In this document: piece by piece, positions 26,442-35,316 of the stretch | How the letters are laid out: the number at the start of each line of letters is the position of its first letter | Position numbering within the stretch: position 1 is the stretch's first letter | From: Synechococcus sp. Nb3U1 | Lineage (GTDB): Bacteria > Cyanobacteriota > Cyanobacteriia > Thermostichales > Thermostichaceae | Length of the DNA stretch: 64,000 nucleotides | Direction of reading: 5' to 3' | Assembly: GCF_021533835.1 (NCBI RefSeq) | Contig: NZ_JAKFYQ010000001.1 | Location: forward strand, 1,832,079 to 1,896,078 | Made by a program: the position numbers and the translations under genes | Notes under the pieces: model-generated | Databases searched by the model: none | The model's input: the letters and a program-made list of their open reading frames with translations, nothing else | Told to the model about the DNA's origin: nothing

Positions 26442-27710
26442 GTGAGAATTGCAATGATTGTGGGTCATTTTCCGCTCCTCTCAGAAACCTTTGTGATCAA
26501 CCAGATCGTTGGCCTGCTCAGACGTGGACATGAAGTTGATATTTATACCCGTAGACTGGGTGAGCAAAGCAAGTTACATCCGGAGGTTGTTGCCTATGAT
26601 TTGCTCAAATCCACTTATCTTTTGCCAGGTAAGCCTGCAACACTGTTAGGCTACCTAAAATGTACTGCCAAGACTTTGTTGCGTCAGAGCCTGGTTGATC
26701 CGTTGCGACTACCGCGTTTGATACGAGTCTTTTGGGGCTCGGAGGGATCCCTGGAGGATCGTTTGAGGGTTGCCCAGGCCACTGTTGGTAAGGCCCCTTA
26801 CGACATAGTTCATTGTCAGTTTGGCACCTTAGGGGAGCTGGGCATGACGTTTCGGGCGGTCAATCGTGGCAAATTGATTGTTTCCTTTCGAGGACATGAC
26901 ATCAGCCAATATGTGCAAGAGCGCGGGGAGTCGGTCTACAACAATCTCTTTTCTACGGTCGATCTGTGTTTGACCAACTGTGTTTTTTTTCAGCAGCGGC
27001 TCCTGGCGATGGGTTGCCCTGCAGGGCAGTTAAAGGTGCTTTATTCCGGGCTGAACCCGAAGCAGTTTCCCTTTCAGGCGCGGCATTTTCCGGAAGATGG
27101 ACGGGTGCGTATTGCCTTGACGGGGCGCTTGGTGGAAAAAAAAGGGATCCCGGATGCGATTTGGGCGGTAGCTCAGGTGGCCAAAACTTACCCGAACTTG
27201 GAGTTCAACATCATCGGAGAGGGAGAGCAGCGCCCCTTGCTAGAAGCCTTGATCCAACAATTGGGTATGCAGGAGCAGATTCATCTGCTGGGGCAAAAGA
27301 ATCAGATGGAGATTGTCGAGATTTTGTCTGGCTCTCATCTCTTTTTGGCTCCTAGTGTTACGGCAGCCGATGGCAACCAAGATGCGCCGGTGAATGTGCT
27401 GAAAGAAGCGATGGCGATGGGTTTACCGGTGATTAGCACCTGGCATGGGGGTATTCCAGAGTTGGTGCAAGAGGGCATCTCAGGTTTCCTCGTGCCTGAG
27501 CGGGATCTGGGTGCTTTGGCAGAGCGGTTGCATGACCTGATTCAACACCCCCAACGTTGGCCGGAGATGGGTCGAGCTGGGCGCAGCTTTGTTGAGCAGG
27601 TGTTTGATTTGGAGACTCTGAATGATGAACTGGTACGGCATTATCAAAAGCTCTTGTGGGAGGATGCTCTAGATGTGCTGACCGACCCCACCCCACAGCC
27701 CTCTGCTTGA
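26442..27710 (+). CDS. glycosyltransferase family 4 (WcaL-like)
   Basis: A 422-aa GT4 enzyme. MIVGHFPLLSETFVINQI at the N-terminus is typical of colanic acid/WcaL-type transferases. The donor-binding half shows RIALTGRLVEKKGIPDAIWA, then NVLKEAMAMGLPVISTWHGG and GFLVPERD, with the EX7E-like region. It transfers a sugar from a nucleotide donor to a growing polysaccharide; the exact sugar is unknown. The start is GTG 26442 with GAGGAG upstream. It is the first gene of a five-gene plus-strand unit ending with the Wzt-like ATPase. Confidence 0.9.
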   Translation: MRIAMIVGHFPLLSETFVINQIVGLLRRGHEVDIYTRRLGEQSKLHPEVVAYDLLKSTYLLPGKPATLLGYLKCTAKTLLRQSLVDPLRLPRLIRVFWGSEGSLEDRLRVAQATVGKAPYDIVHCQFGTLGELGMTFRAVNRGKLIVSFRGHDISQYVQERGESVYNNLFSTVDLCLTNCVFFQQRLLAMGCPAGQLKVLYSGLNPKQFPFQARHFPEDGRVRIALTGRLVEKKGIPDAIWAVAQVAKTYPNLEFNIIGEGEQRPLLEALIQQLGMQEQIHLLGQKNQMEIVEILSGSHLFLAPSVTAADGNQDAPVNVLKEAMAMGLPVISTWHGGIPELVQEGISGFLVPERDLGALAERLHDLIQHPQRWPEMGRAGRSFVEQVFDLETLNDELVRHYQKLLWEDALDVLTDPTPQPSA

Positions 27711-27768
27711 GCAATTTTATTTTGGGTTCCTAGCTTAATTCTTCTCAGTTTTCTGATTAGGAGTAGTT

Positions 27769-28836
27769 ATGTTGCAAGCCGATTTGAGTTCCAACCCGGA
27801 GCAACCGCAAGTTACCTTGGTGGTCGTGCCAAGGGAGCGCTTTAGCTGTACTCAGGCTTCTTTAGAAAGTCTCTATGCCTATACACGGATCCCATTTCAC
27901 CTGATCTATGTGGATGGTAATTCTCCTCCCCATATCGGGCGCTACTTGAAGGAACAATCTCAAGCACGAGGCTTTCAGTTGATTCGCACGGAGCACTATC
28001 TATCCCCCAATCAAGCTCGAAATATGGGCTGGGAAGCGGCACGCACCCCCTATATGGCCTTCGTGGATAACGATGTCATCGTTTCACCCGGCTGGCTAGA
28101 GTCGATGCTTCAGTGTGCCGAAGAGACTGGGGCTGCTATTGTGGGGCCCCTGATGTGTGAGCGCGAACCCATACATACGATCGTTCACTGTGCTGGTGGC
28201 GAAAATTATATTTGGCAAGATGGCAAGGGATCCCGACATTTACGGGAAAAAATGTACAAACAAGGCCAAAAGGTGGAGCAGGTTCGCGCTCAACTGCAAG
28301 CTCAGCCCACCGAGCTGGCGGAGTTTCACTGTATGTTCTTGCGCACCGATCTACGAGAAAAAGTTGGGTTTCTGGATGAGGGAATGCTCAATACCAAAGA
28401 ACATCTGGACTTTTGCATGACGGTAACTGCTGCGGGTGAATTGATCTATTTTGAGCCCAATAGCCTTGTGACCTACGTGCCTGGCCCGCCTGCGGACTGG
28501 AGTGATGTTGCTTTTTACATGCTGCGCTGGAGCAACCATTGGACACAAGCCAGCCTGGAGCACCTGCGGCAGAAATGGGACTTGGCGGAAGATAGCTACT
28601 TTAAAACCAAGCTGAAAAAGCTGGGCTGGCGGCGGCGCATGACCCTCTGGCAACCGCTGAACCGCATCCTCACTAGGGGTCGCACCAGCGATCGTCTGAA
28701 CCAATGGGTGTTGTATCCCTTGGATCGCTTCATCGAAGGTTGGCTGACCCGTGACTATCAGCGGCGGAACCCAGCTCAAAGGCCCCAGCTCCAGACCCAA
28801 GATTCTGTGCCCTCAAGCGGGAAGAGATCAGCATGA
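27769..28836 (+). CDS. glycosyltransferase family 2
   Basis: A 355-aa GT-A fold enzyme. The N-terminal domain has FHLIYVDGNSPPHIGR and the DxD-like metal site in YMAFVDNDVIVSPGWLESML; the acceptor half has HCMFLRTDLREKVGFLDEG. It lacks membrane segments, so it works at the cytoplasmic face. It lies 58 bp after the GT4 gene, and its stop overlaps the ABC permease start (ATGA). It is likely one of the chain-assembly enzymes for the exported glycan. Confidence 0.88.
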   Translation: MLQADLSSNPEQPQVTLVVVPRERFSCTQASLESLYAYTRIPFHLIYVDGNSPPHIGRYLKEQSQARGFQLIRTEHYLSPNQARNMGWEAARTPYMAFVDNDVIVSPGWLESMLQCAEETGAAIVGPLMCEREPIHTIVHCAGGENYIWQDGKGSRHLREKMYKQGQKVEQVRAQLQAQPTELAEFHCMFLRTDLREKVGFLDEGMLNTKEHLDFCMTVTAAGELIYFEPNSLVTYVPGPPADWSDVAFYMLRWSNHWTQASLEHLRQKWDLAEDSYFKTKLKKLGWRRRMTLWQPLNRILTRGRTSDRLNQWVLYPLDRFIEGWLTRDYQRRNPAQRPQLQTQDSVPSSGKRSA

Positions 28837-29678
28837 CCCAAGAAGTCATTCATACTCCCGCTAGCCCTTTGCGGGCTCCCCTGAAGCTGTTGCGGGCGAT
28901 GGGATCCGATCTGTTGGCCAGTCGAGAGTTGGCGTGGCGGTTGATGCTACGGGATATCAGTGCCCAGTACCGGGCCTCTTTGCTGGGCTTTATCTGGGCA
29001 TTTATTCCACCGATCGTGATGGCCTTGAGTTTCTCCTTGGCTAGCGAAGCAGAGGTGTTCACCCCCGGCCCCACAGAGCTGCCCTATGGTGCCTACGTCA
29101 TGTTCAGTACCTCCCTCTGGCAAACCTTTGTGGAATCGGTCAATGGTCCCATTCAGGCGGTGACTCAAGCCAAGCCAATGCTGACCCGGGTGAACTTCCC
29201 GCGCGAGGCGATCATCCTGGCTAAGTTGGGGGAGGTGGGGTTCAACTTTGCCATCAAGCTGATTTTGATCGTGGGGCTTTTTGGGGCGTATCGAATCCCG
29301 GTGGGGCCGTCGGCGCTCTTGGCTCCTGTGGCCCTGATTCATCTGATTCTGTTGGGCATTGTCGTGGGCACCCTGCTCTCACCGCTGGGAGCGCTTTATC
29401 AAGATGTCTCCAAAGGCATCACGCTGGTGACGGGATTCTGGCTTTTTCTCACGCCTGTTGTGTATCCCGTTCCCACCAGTGGGCGACTGGAGATGTTGGT
29501 CAACCTCAACCCAGTTACTCCTTTGTTGGTCACCACCCGTGAGCTGGCGACAACCGGGGCTCTAACGCAAATTCCCAGTTTCTGGTGGGCCAGTGGGTTG
29601 GTATGGGTGAGCCTACTATTCACTTGGGTCACCTTCCGGTTGGCTATGCCCTATGTGATCGAGCGGGTCAGTTCTTGA
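28833..29678 (+). CDS. ABC-type polysaccharide export permease (Wzm-like)
   Basis: A 281-aa ABC-2 permease with about six membrane segments (for example LLGFIWAFIPPIVMALSFSL and LIHLILLGIVVGTLLSPLG), of the KpsM/TagG/Wzm type that exports lipid-linked polysaccharide. An early cytoplasmic segment LAWRLMLRDISAQYRASLLG is the family's usual interface helix. It overlaps the GT2 stop and is followed 24 bp later by its ATPase partner. Confidence 0.92.
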   Translation: MTQEVIHTPASPLRAPLKLLRAMGSDLLASRELAWRLMLRDISAQYRASLLGFIWAFIPPIVMALSFSLASEAEVFTPGPTELPYGAYVMFSTSLWQTFVESVNGPIQAVTQAKPMLTRVNFPREAIILAKLGEVGFNFAIKLILIVGLFGAYRIPVGPSALLAPVALIHLILLGIVVGTLLSPLGALYQDVSKGITLVTGFWLFLTPVVYPVPTSGRLEMLVNLNPVTPLLVTTRELATTGALTQIPSFWWASGLVWVSLLFTWVTFRLAMPYVIERVSS

Positions 29679-29702
29679 AGACTGTGAGGAGAGAAGAACA
29701 GC

Positions 29703-31001
29703 ATGGTTGGATCCCTGATACGCCCCAGTCACTCTTGGGTTGAGACCTTTAGTCCAGAAGCCGTAATCCAAGCCGAAGGGGTGAGCAAAAAGTTTTGTCG
29801 GCAACTGCGGCGCTCCCTATGGTACGGGGTACAAGATATTGCCACGGATTTGGTGGGGGGATCCCGGCAGGGGGAGCGGCTGCGACCCAAGGAATTTTGG
29901 GCTTTGCAAGGGGTCAGTTTTCAGTTGCTGCCTGGACAGGCTTTGGGGCTGGTGGGATCCAATGGTGCCGGCAAAAGTACTCTGTTGCGCATCATCAGTG
30001 GCCTGATCAAACCGGACTTAGGCCAGGTACGGGTGCGAGGGCGGTTGGCTCCGTTAATTGCCTTGGGAGCGGGGTTTAACCCAATTTTGACGGGGCGAGA
30101 GAATATCTACGCCAACATGTCCATCTTGGGCCTTTCCACCCGACAGATCGAGGCTCGCTTCGATGCTGTAGTAGATTTTGCGGAACTTTGGGAGGCCATC
30201 GATGCGCCTGTACAAACCTACAGTTCAGGGATGACGGCTCGGTTGGGGTTTGCTTGTGCGGTACACATTGAGCCAGAGATTCTCCTCATCGACGAGGTGC
30301 TGGCGGTGGGGGATGTGCGCTTTCGCATGAAGTGTTACCAACGGCTAGCTCGTCTGCGGGAGCGGGGCACGGCATTTGTGTTGGTATCCCACAACCCGAA
30401 TGCCATTTTGAATGTTTGCGAGCAATCCGTCTATCTGAAAAAGGGTCAGTTGATAGCGGCTGGCCCCACCGAGCAGATTTTGCGGCAGTACGAAGCAGAT
30501 CTCAGCTTGGGAGATGGCCAATCCACGGCAGAGTTTTTGCGCTTGCCTGCCAAGGCTCCTGATGAAAGTTTGGGTGTCGATATTACTGCTCTGGGCTTTC
30601 AAGATGGGGAGGGGAACTGGCAACGCCATCCCACTACCGGGGATCCGATCACCTTATGTGTAGAAGTGGTCTGTCATCGACCAATCCAGCGAGCCAACGT
30701 GGGGGTGTTGATCTCAGCAGTGGCGGGGGACACCGAACGGGTATTGACTCTAACCTGTGCGGCTGAGGACGAATACCTGACCTTGCCTGCGGGGCGCTCC
30801 CGTGTTTTGATGCATCTGCCGAATATGGGGTTGCTGCCGGGGATCTACAACCTCAAGGTATATGTGAAGGAGGGGGTTTCTTCGCTGGATATTGTGGAGT
30901 ACTTTCGCTTTGCTGTTCATCCTGGTCGGCTGGTTAGCCAATGCTTGTTTTACCAGCCGCGCTCTTGGCAGGTGATCTCAGGTTCTAGTCCAGACATCTA
31001 G
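29703..31001 (+). CDS. polysaccharide export ABC ATPase with C-terminal binding domain (Wzt-like)
   Basis: A 432-aa protein. The ABC domain has Walker A GSNGAGKSTL, signature YSSGMTARLGFA and Walker B ILLIDEVLAVGD. Residues about 285-432 form an added beta-rich domain as in Wzt, where it binds the finished polysaccharide terminus and gives substrate specificity. With the preceding Wzm-like permease it makes an ABC-dependent glycan exporter, indicating an O-antigen or capsule-like product. It is the last gene of the unit; the next gene is on the other strand. Confidence 0.93.
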   Translation: MVGSLIRPSHSWVETFSPEAVIQAEGVSKKFCRQLRRSLWYGVQDIATDLVGGSRQGERLRPKEFWALQGVSFQLLPGQALGLVGSNGAGKSTLLRIISGLIKPDLGQVRVRGRLAPLIALGAGFNPILTGRENIYANMSILGLSTRQIEARFDAVVDFAELWEAIDAPVQTYSSGMTARLGFACAVHIEPEILLIDEVLAVGDVRFRMKCYQRLARLRERGTAFVLVSHNPNAILNVCEQSVYLKKGQLIAAGPTEQILRQYEADLSLGDGQSTAEFLRLPAKAPDESLGVDITALGFQDGEGNWQRHPTTGDPITLCVEVVCHRPIQRANVGVLISAVAGDTERVLTLTCAAEDEYLTLPAGRSRVLMHLPNMGLLPGIYNLKVYVKEGVSSLDIVEYFRFAVHPGRLVSQCLFYQPRSWQVISGSSPDI

Positions 31002-31057
31002 GGACTAAATCCGCTTCTTCTCAGGAGTTTTCAGATAGAAGTTTATTTTAAGGTCTT

Positions 31058-31423
31058 TTAAGAAGAAAACCCACGGGCAAAATCTGACGGTACCGGGATT
31101 GGTTTCCAGGTTTTCAGATCCAAGAAGGCCCCCACTTGCTCAGCGGAGATGTACCATTTCATGGGGGAGACCTTGGGAAGCCACATGCGCCCGATCACGG
31201 AATCAAACAGTCGCACAGGCCGCCGATAGTCAATTTCTGTTCGTCGCAGCACTGGGGTGTACCCTTGGGCCAACTGCCCTTGCAAAGGGAAATAGGCATC
31301 CAGCAGTGCCAGACACAAATCCTCTAACCAACGCAGGTAGACGAGGTTGCTCACTACTCCTGCGTAGTCGGTATCGTAGGTTTTAACTTGAATGGACAAA
31401 GCAATCTGAAAGGGATGTGTCAT
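31058..31423 (-). CDS. acyl-CoA thioesterase, 4HBT hotdog fold
   Basis: A 121-aa hotdog-fold protein. The active-site motif is YDTDYAGVVSNLVYLRWLED (Asp plus the Y-x-G-V-V-x-N loop), as in YbgC/FadM and DHNA-CoA thioesterases. Members hydrolyse acyl-CoA or DHNA-CoA. It is a little shorter than the usual 130-150 residues at the C-terminus but keeps the core. The substrate is unknown; a DHNA-CoA role in phylloquinone synthesis is one possibility in cyanobacteria. Convergent with the Wzt-like gene. Confidence 0.83.
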   Translation of the reverse strand: MTHPFQIALSIQVKTYDTDYAGVVSNLVYLRWLEDLCLALLDAYFPLQGQLAQGYTPVLRRTEIDYRRPVRLFDSVIGRMWLPKVSPMKWYISAEQVGAFLDLKTWKPIPVPSDFARGFSS

Positions 31424-31473
31424 GAAGGGTTGCTTATTCTTGTCTGTCCACCAAAACCTAGCAAAGGGGGAGA

Positions 31474-31659
31474 TTAATCTACAGCTCGGATCTCGCCACT
31501 GTTGAGGCGCTCCACAATCATCTCCAGCAACTCGTGTTCTTCCGGAGAGACCTCCTGATCGGCAGTGACAGCCTTGAGAATTTGTTGTTGTTCGGCACGG
31601 GTTAAGACTTTATCCGCCAGTGCCCGGTTAATCAGCGCTTTTAATTCGGTCAGTTCCAC
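31474..31659 (-). CDS. small acidic protein, possibly TerB-like
   Basis: A 61-aa protein from GTG 31659, chosen because AGGAG sits 7-8 nt upstream; the frame continues to 31791 but overlaps the purK start. The sequence is acidic and two-helix-like (ELKALINRALADKVLTRAEQ; SPEEHELLEMIVERLNSGEI). I recall similar short proteins in cyanobacteria, sometimes resembling a piece of TerB/tellurite-resistance or EF-hand-like helical domains, but the match is weak. It lies 50 bp upstream of the thioesterase gene on the same strand, so the two may be an operon. Confidence 0.6.
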   Translation of the reverse strand: MELTELKALINRALADKVLTRAEQQQILKAVTADQEVSPEEHELLEMIVERLNSGEIRAVD

Positions 31660-31702
31660 CGTTTTTCTCCTGGTGCTTGCAGAGCAGGGATCCCATAATA
31701 GG

Positions 31703-31728
31703 GTTCCAGAATATAGTTCCAGAATATA
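31703..31728. repeat. 13-bp perfect tandem direct repeat between divergent genes
   Basis: GTTCCAGAATATA occurs twice head to tail in the 123-bp gap between the small minus-strand gene and purK. TATAG units follow nearby. It may be operator-like or a replication slip. Confidence 0.6.
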
Positions 31729-31782
31729 GGTATAGCCAGATATAGCGGATAGCGGCTCGTTGCTCAGTATAGCGGTAGGCTT

Positions 31783-32991
31783 GTGGAACAACAGACATCA
31801 CAACCGGTTGGGGTGATTGGTGGCGGTCAGTTGGCGCAGATGATGGGTTTGGCCGCTCGCCAGTTGGGGATCCCCTGGGTAGTACAAACGGCTGCTCCAA
31901 TCGATCCGGCGGTGGGAGTGGCGCAAGAGGTGATTTGGGGATCGGTTACGGATGTGGCAGCAACAGCCCGATTGCTGGAGCGATGCCCTGTGGTCACCTT
32001 TGAAAATGAGTTCATTCCTCTTGCCGAACTTTTGCCCCTAGACCCAGAGGGATCCCGGTTTCGCCCTAGCCTCAACAGTCTCAAGCCGCTGCTGGATAAA
32101 GGGGAGCAACGAGAGTTTCTGGCCCATTTGGGGTTGCCTGTGCCTGCGTTTCAACTCCTGCCAGACTCTGCCCAGATGGCAGAGGGTGCAGATTTAGATC
32201 CACTTGTCGATCCCCTGAGCAGGCTCAGGGGCCTCAACCGTTTCCCGGTTGTGCTCAAACAACGGCGACATGGCTACGATGGCCAAGGCACCCAGATTCT
32301 CCGTGCCCCTCAGGCTTTGCAGCAGGCCCTTCAACAACAGCTAGGGATCCCTTTACTGTTGGAGGAATGGATCCCGTTTGAGCGGGAGTTGGCGGTGATC
32401 GTGGCGCGGGGAGTGTCAGGAGAGATCCGGATCTACCCAGTGGTGGAAACCCTGCAGGTGGAGCAAATCTGTCGGCGGGTGATTGTGCCTGCTCGCATTC
32501 CCCACCAGATTGCGACCCAGGTGCAAGAGATTGCCACAGATCTCATGGAAAAACTGGAGGCCGTCGGGGTTTTTGGTTTGGAGCTGTTTTGGGTACCCGA
32601 AGGACAACCTAAGGCTGGGATTTGGATCAATGAACTTTCGCCACGGGTTCACAACTCCGGCCACTACACGTTGGATGCCTGTTTGACCTCCCAATTTGAG
32701 CAGCACCTACGGGCGATCACGGGTTTACCGCTAGGGGATCCCTCCCTGAGTTATGCCGGGGCCGTGATGGTGAACCTTTTGGGCTACGAACATTCTGAAT
32801 CGGACTATGCCGAGAAGCGGGCAGCACTGGCGCGGATCCCGAATGCCACCGTCCATTGGTACGACAAAATCCCGGCCCGTCCCGGTCGAAAATTGGGCCA
32901 TGTTACCGTTTGCTTGCCCACAGCAGCCGATAGATCTCAGGCAGAAGCCCTAGCCACCCAGATTGAATCCCTTTGGTATGAGCAGCCATGA
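31783..32991 (+). CDS. purK: 5-(carboxyamino)imidazole ribonucleotide synthase
   Basis: A 402-aa ATP-grasp enzyme with the N-terminal GVIGGGQLAQMMGLAAR and the ATP-grasp core (FPVVLKQRRHGYDGQGTQIL, then LLEEWIPFERELAVI and WINELSPRVHNSGHYTLDA). It makes N5-CAIR from AIR, bicarbonate and ATP in purine synthesis. The start is GTG 31783. The stop is overlapped by the next gene (ATGA), so purK heads a three-gene operon (purK, hypothetical, rimI). Confidence 0.95.
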   Translation: MEQQTSQPVGVIGGGQLAQMMGLAARQLGIPWVVQTAAPIDPAVGVAQEVIWGSVTDVAATARLLERCPVVTFENEFIPLAELLPLDPEGSRFRPSLNSLKPLLDKGEQREFLAHLGLPVPAFQLLPDSAQMAEGADLDPLVDPLSRLRGLNRFPVVLKQRRHGYDGQGTQILRAPQALQQALQQQLGIPLLLEEWIPFERELAVIVARGVSGEIRIYPVVETLQVEQICRRVIVPARIPHQIATQVQEIATDLMEKLEAVGVFGLELFWVPEGQPKAGIWINELSPRVHNSGHYTLDACLTSQFEQHLRAITGLPLGDPSLSYAGAVMVNLLGYEHSESDYAEKRAALARIPNATVHWYDKIPARPGRKLGHVTVCLPTAADRSQAEALATQIESLWYEQP

Positions 32992-33395
32992 TGCAAGACC
33001 AGGATCCCTCTTTACCCACAGCAATCCAAGCTTTGATCGAGGCCATGCAACGACGGGATGTGCCTGCGGTGGCTCAGCAGGTGAATGGCTTATCCCCTCC
33101 AGAACGCTCCGCGGTGTTAACCCCTGCTCTGGAACATCTTTCGGAAGTGGATCCCGCCAGTGCTCAGTGGTTCGTCCGGTATTTGATGGATCCCCGAGCC
33201 AAAGGGCAACTTCAAGAAGGGATCCTCAAGGCTGCTCACGAGTATCTTCAGGAAGCAGGATTTGTGGCAGGAACTGACTATGAGATTAAGGGGGGTATTC
33301 TCAGCATCAGTCGCAAAGCCTTACCCTATGCCGCCCCTGATGATGACCCATTTGGGCAACTATTACTAGCCGAATTTTGTGAATTGCGAGATTGA
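32988..33395 (+). CDS. conserved hypothetical protein
   Basis: A 135-aa soluble protein opening with ATGATG at 32988, overlapping the purK stop. Mostly helical at the N-terminus (IQALIEAMQRRDVPAVAQQV) with a short beta-rich end (TDYEIKGGILSISRKA). I do not recognise a named family; it looks like a cyanobacterial conserved protein. It is translationally coupled both ways: its own stop overlaps the rimI start (TTGA). Any role in purine synthesis or ribosome modification would be guesswork. Confidence 0.65.
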   Translation: MMQDQDPSLPTAIQALIEAMQRRDVPAVAQQVNGLSPPERSAVLTPALEHLSEVDPASAQWFVRYLMDPRAKGQLQEGILKAAHEYLQEAGFVAGTDYEIKGGILSISRKALPYAAPDDDPFGQLLLAEFCELRD

Positions 33396-33886
33396 ACTTG
33401 AATAGCAGTGCTACCTACAGTTTGGAAGTGCTAGATAGTGCAGCTTTGCCACAATTGTTGCAGTTAGATCAGCTTTGTTTCGGCGGTCATTGGGGAGAAC
33501 AGGGTTATCGAACCGAATTAGAACGGCCCAATAGCACGGTGCTAGGAGCTTTCCTAGAAGAGGAGTTATCACCCAATTCTTCCGACAGAAACTCCGATAG
33601 AAACTTAGTAGGGTTCGGCATTCTTTGGCGCATTGAGGATGAAGCTCATATCATCTCTCTGGCAGTTCATCCTGCTCATCAAAGACAGGGCTTGGGCAGA
33701 AAAATTTTGCTAGAACTTCTGAATCAAGCTAGAGATTTGGGTTGTGCTTGGGCAACGCTGGAAGTGAAAAGCTTCAATCAAGCAGCCATTCATCTCTATG
33801 AGTCAGTAGGATTTCAAAAGTTGGGAGAACGCAAAGGCTACTACAACGGCGAAGATGCTTGGGTGTATTGGAAGAAGCCCATCTAG
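33392..33886 (+). CDS. rimI: ribosomal protein S18 alanine N-acetyltransferase-like GNAT
   Basis: A 164-aa GNAT acetyltransferase. The acetyl-CoA loop is RQGLGRKIL in the stretch SLAVHPAHQRQGLGRKILLE, followed by VKSFNQAAIHLYESVGF and the C-terminal RKGYYNGEDAWVYWK, matching RimI. It acetylates the N-terminal Ala of S18 and perhaps other proteins. The start is TTG 33392, overlapping the previous stop. It is AT-richer than its neighbours and carries no GGATCC. A MITE-like copy begins 1 bp after its stop. Confidence 0.88.
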   Translation: MNLNSSATYSLEVLDSAALPQLLQLDQLCFGGHWGEQGYRTELERPNSTVLGAFLEEELSPNSSDRNSDRNLVGFGILWRIEDEAHIISLAVHPAHQRQGLGRKILLELLNQARDLGCAWATLEVKSFNQAAIHLYESVGFQKLGERKGYYNGEDAWVYWKKPI

Positions 33887-33887
33887 A

Positions 33888-33972
33888 TTACAGCCTTTTC
33901 TAGCGTTATCTGATACAGCAGATTCAGGTCAATCCCTTGCTCCGTAAGGTTTTTTGCCTAGCTCAAGAGCCC
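33888..33972. repeat. MITE-like element, right end missing (family M1)
   Basis: The left terminus TTACAGCCTTTTC and the interior (AGCGTTATCTGATACAGCAG through TTTTTTGCCTAGCTCAAGAG) match the copies at 17550 and 61259. The right inverted end is replaced by unrelated sequence. It sits in the convergent gap between rimI and the FbpC-like gene. Confidence 0.75.
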
Positions 33973-33985
33973 TTCCGGATCACAC

Positions 33986-35284
33986 TCACCCATCTTTAGG
34001 GGAACTATCGAGAGGGAACCTGGCCTCATGCACAGGAAAAAGACGACCTTTCTCGACAGCAATCTGGACACGGGATCCGATGGGCAGCACCTCTCGTGTC
34101 AGGGCATGGAGTTCTTTGCCCGCATCGGAAATCAGGCAATAGCGATACTCCCGTCCCAAAAACTGCCGATCTCGAATGGTGATCTCCCCGGATGGATCGG
34201 GGAACAGCTGTAAGTCCTCCTGCCGCACCATCAACTCTCCTTGATGTAGCTCGGGATCCGGGGGAGCTTTCAAAACTTGCGTTGGGATCCGCAGCCAATT
34301 CTCAGCCTGCCAACCTTGCTCCTGGCGCTCACAGGTTAAAAAATTGGCCTGGGTGATAAACTCTGCGACGAAGCGGGTGGCCGGATCCTGATAGATTTCC
34401 TCCGGGGATCCCCATTGTTCGATGCGACCCCGACTCATCACTGCCACCCAATCGGAAAGGCACAGAGCCTCCTCTTGATCATGGGTAACGAAAATGGCAG
34501 AGGTCTGAGTTTCCTTGAGGATTTTTCGAATTTCTTCCCGGAGGTAGTGGCGCACCTGCACATCCAAGTTGCTCAGGGGCTCATCCAACAGAATCAGGCT
34601 GGGATTCGGGGCCAGAGCACGGGCCAAAGCTACCCGTTGTTGCTGCCCTCCCGAAAGCTCATGAGGATACCGATGAGCATAGGCTTCTAAGCCCACTAAC
34701 CTCAACACTTCATAGGCACGGTCGTTGGCTTCTTGGGAACTCTTGGATGGATCCCGTTTGTTAGAGAATTTAGGCCCATTCACGTTAGTGGGCCGGAGGC
34801 CATTCACGTTAGTGGGCCGGAGGCCATTCACGTTAGTGGGCCGGAGGCCATTCACGTTAGTGGGCCGGAGGCCATTCACGTTAGTGGGCCGGAGGCCATT
34901 CACGTTAGTGGGCCGGAGGCCAAACATCACATTCGCCAACACATCCAAGTGAGGAAAAAGAGCAAAATCCTGAAATACTAGCCCCACCCCCCGCTGTTCT
35001 GGCGGGATCCACTGCCCAGCCCCCGCCACAACCCGGTTCCCGAGAACAATCTGCCCGCGATCCGGCTGTTCAAAGCCCGCGATGGTACGCAACAAGGTTG
35101 TTTTCCCACAGCCGGAAGGGCCAACAATGCCGAGCAGGTCTCCTTGGGGCAGACGAAACTGGATCTCTTCCAGAACAGGATGCTGCTGTCCAGGAAACCG
35201 TTTGCAAATGCCATCGAGCTGGAGAATATAAGGGCAGGCGTGGGAGCCAGTAAACAGCGTTGGGGCAAGCAGGGACTCGGCCAT
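33986..35284 (-). CDS. FbpC/PotA-like ABC ATPase with a six-copy repeat insertion
   Basis: A 432-aa ATPase. Order: Walker A GPSGCGKTTLLR, Q-loop VFQDFALFPHLDVLANVMFG, then six identical GLRPTNVN octapeptides (about residues 122-170), a linker, signature LSGGQQQRVAL, Walker B LILLDEPLSNLD, H-loop FVTHDQEEA and a C-terminal TOBE-like domain. The style (PEQRGVGLVFQDFALFPHL) is that of Fe(III) importers such as FbpC/FutC. Compared with relatives the repeat adds about 48 residues in the helical subdomain that normally touches the permease. No permease or binding protein is adjacent. The frame is intact, so it is probably expressed. Confidence 0.9.
   Translation of the reverse strand: MAESLLAPTLFTGSHACPYILQLDGICKRFPGQQHPVLEEIQFRLPQGDLLGIVGPSGCGKTTLLRTIAGFEQPDRGQIVLGNRVVAGAGQWIPPEQRGVGLVFQDFALFPHLDVLANVMFGLRPTNVNGLRPTNVNGLRPTNVNGLRPTNVNGLRPTNVNGLRPTNVNGPKFSNKRDPSKSSQEANDRAYEVLRLVGLEAYAHRYPHELSGGQQQRVALARALAPNPSLILLDEPLSNLDVQVRHYLREEIRKILKETQTSAIFVTHDQEEALCLSDWVAVMSRGRIEQWGSPEEIYQDPATRFVAEFITQANFLTCERQEQGWQAENWLRIPTQVLKAPPDPELHQGELMVRQEDLQLFPDPSGEITIRDRQFLGREYRYCLISDAGKELHALTREVLPIGSRVQIAVEKGRLFPVHEARFPLDSSPKDG
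34777..34920. repeat. six perfect tandem 24-bp repeats within an ABC ATPase gene
   Basis: Six identical 24-bp units occupy exactly 144 bp. Because 24 is a multiple of 3, gain or loss of units keeps the frame. Each unit reads GLRPTNVN on the coding (minus) strand. Perfect identity implies recent expansion or ongoing homogenisation. Confidence 0.97.
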
Positions 35285-35316
35285 AGGAAAAGGAGAAGGC
35301 AGGACAATTGTTGCAA

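Noticed and set aside
34777-34920. Possible CRISPR array
   Set aside because: Units are directly adjacent with no spacers, and they lie within a coding frame.
34725-34981. Plus-strand frames over the 24-bp repeats (PFTLVGRR and HVSGPEAI units)
   Set aside because: They are shadow frames of the repeat in the minus-strand ABC ATPase, which has full family motifs on both sides.
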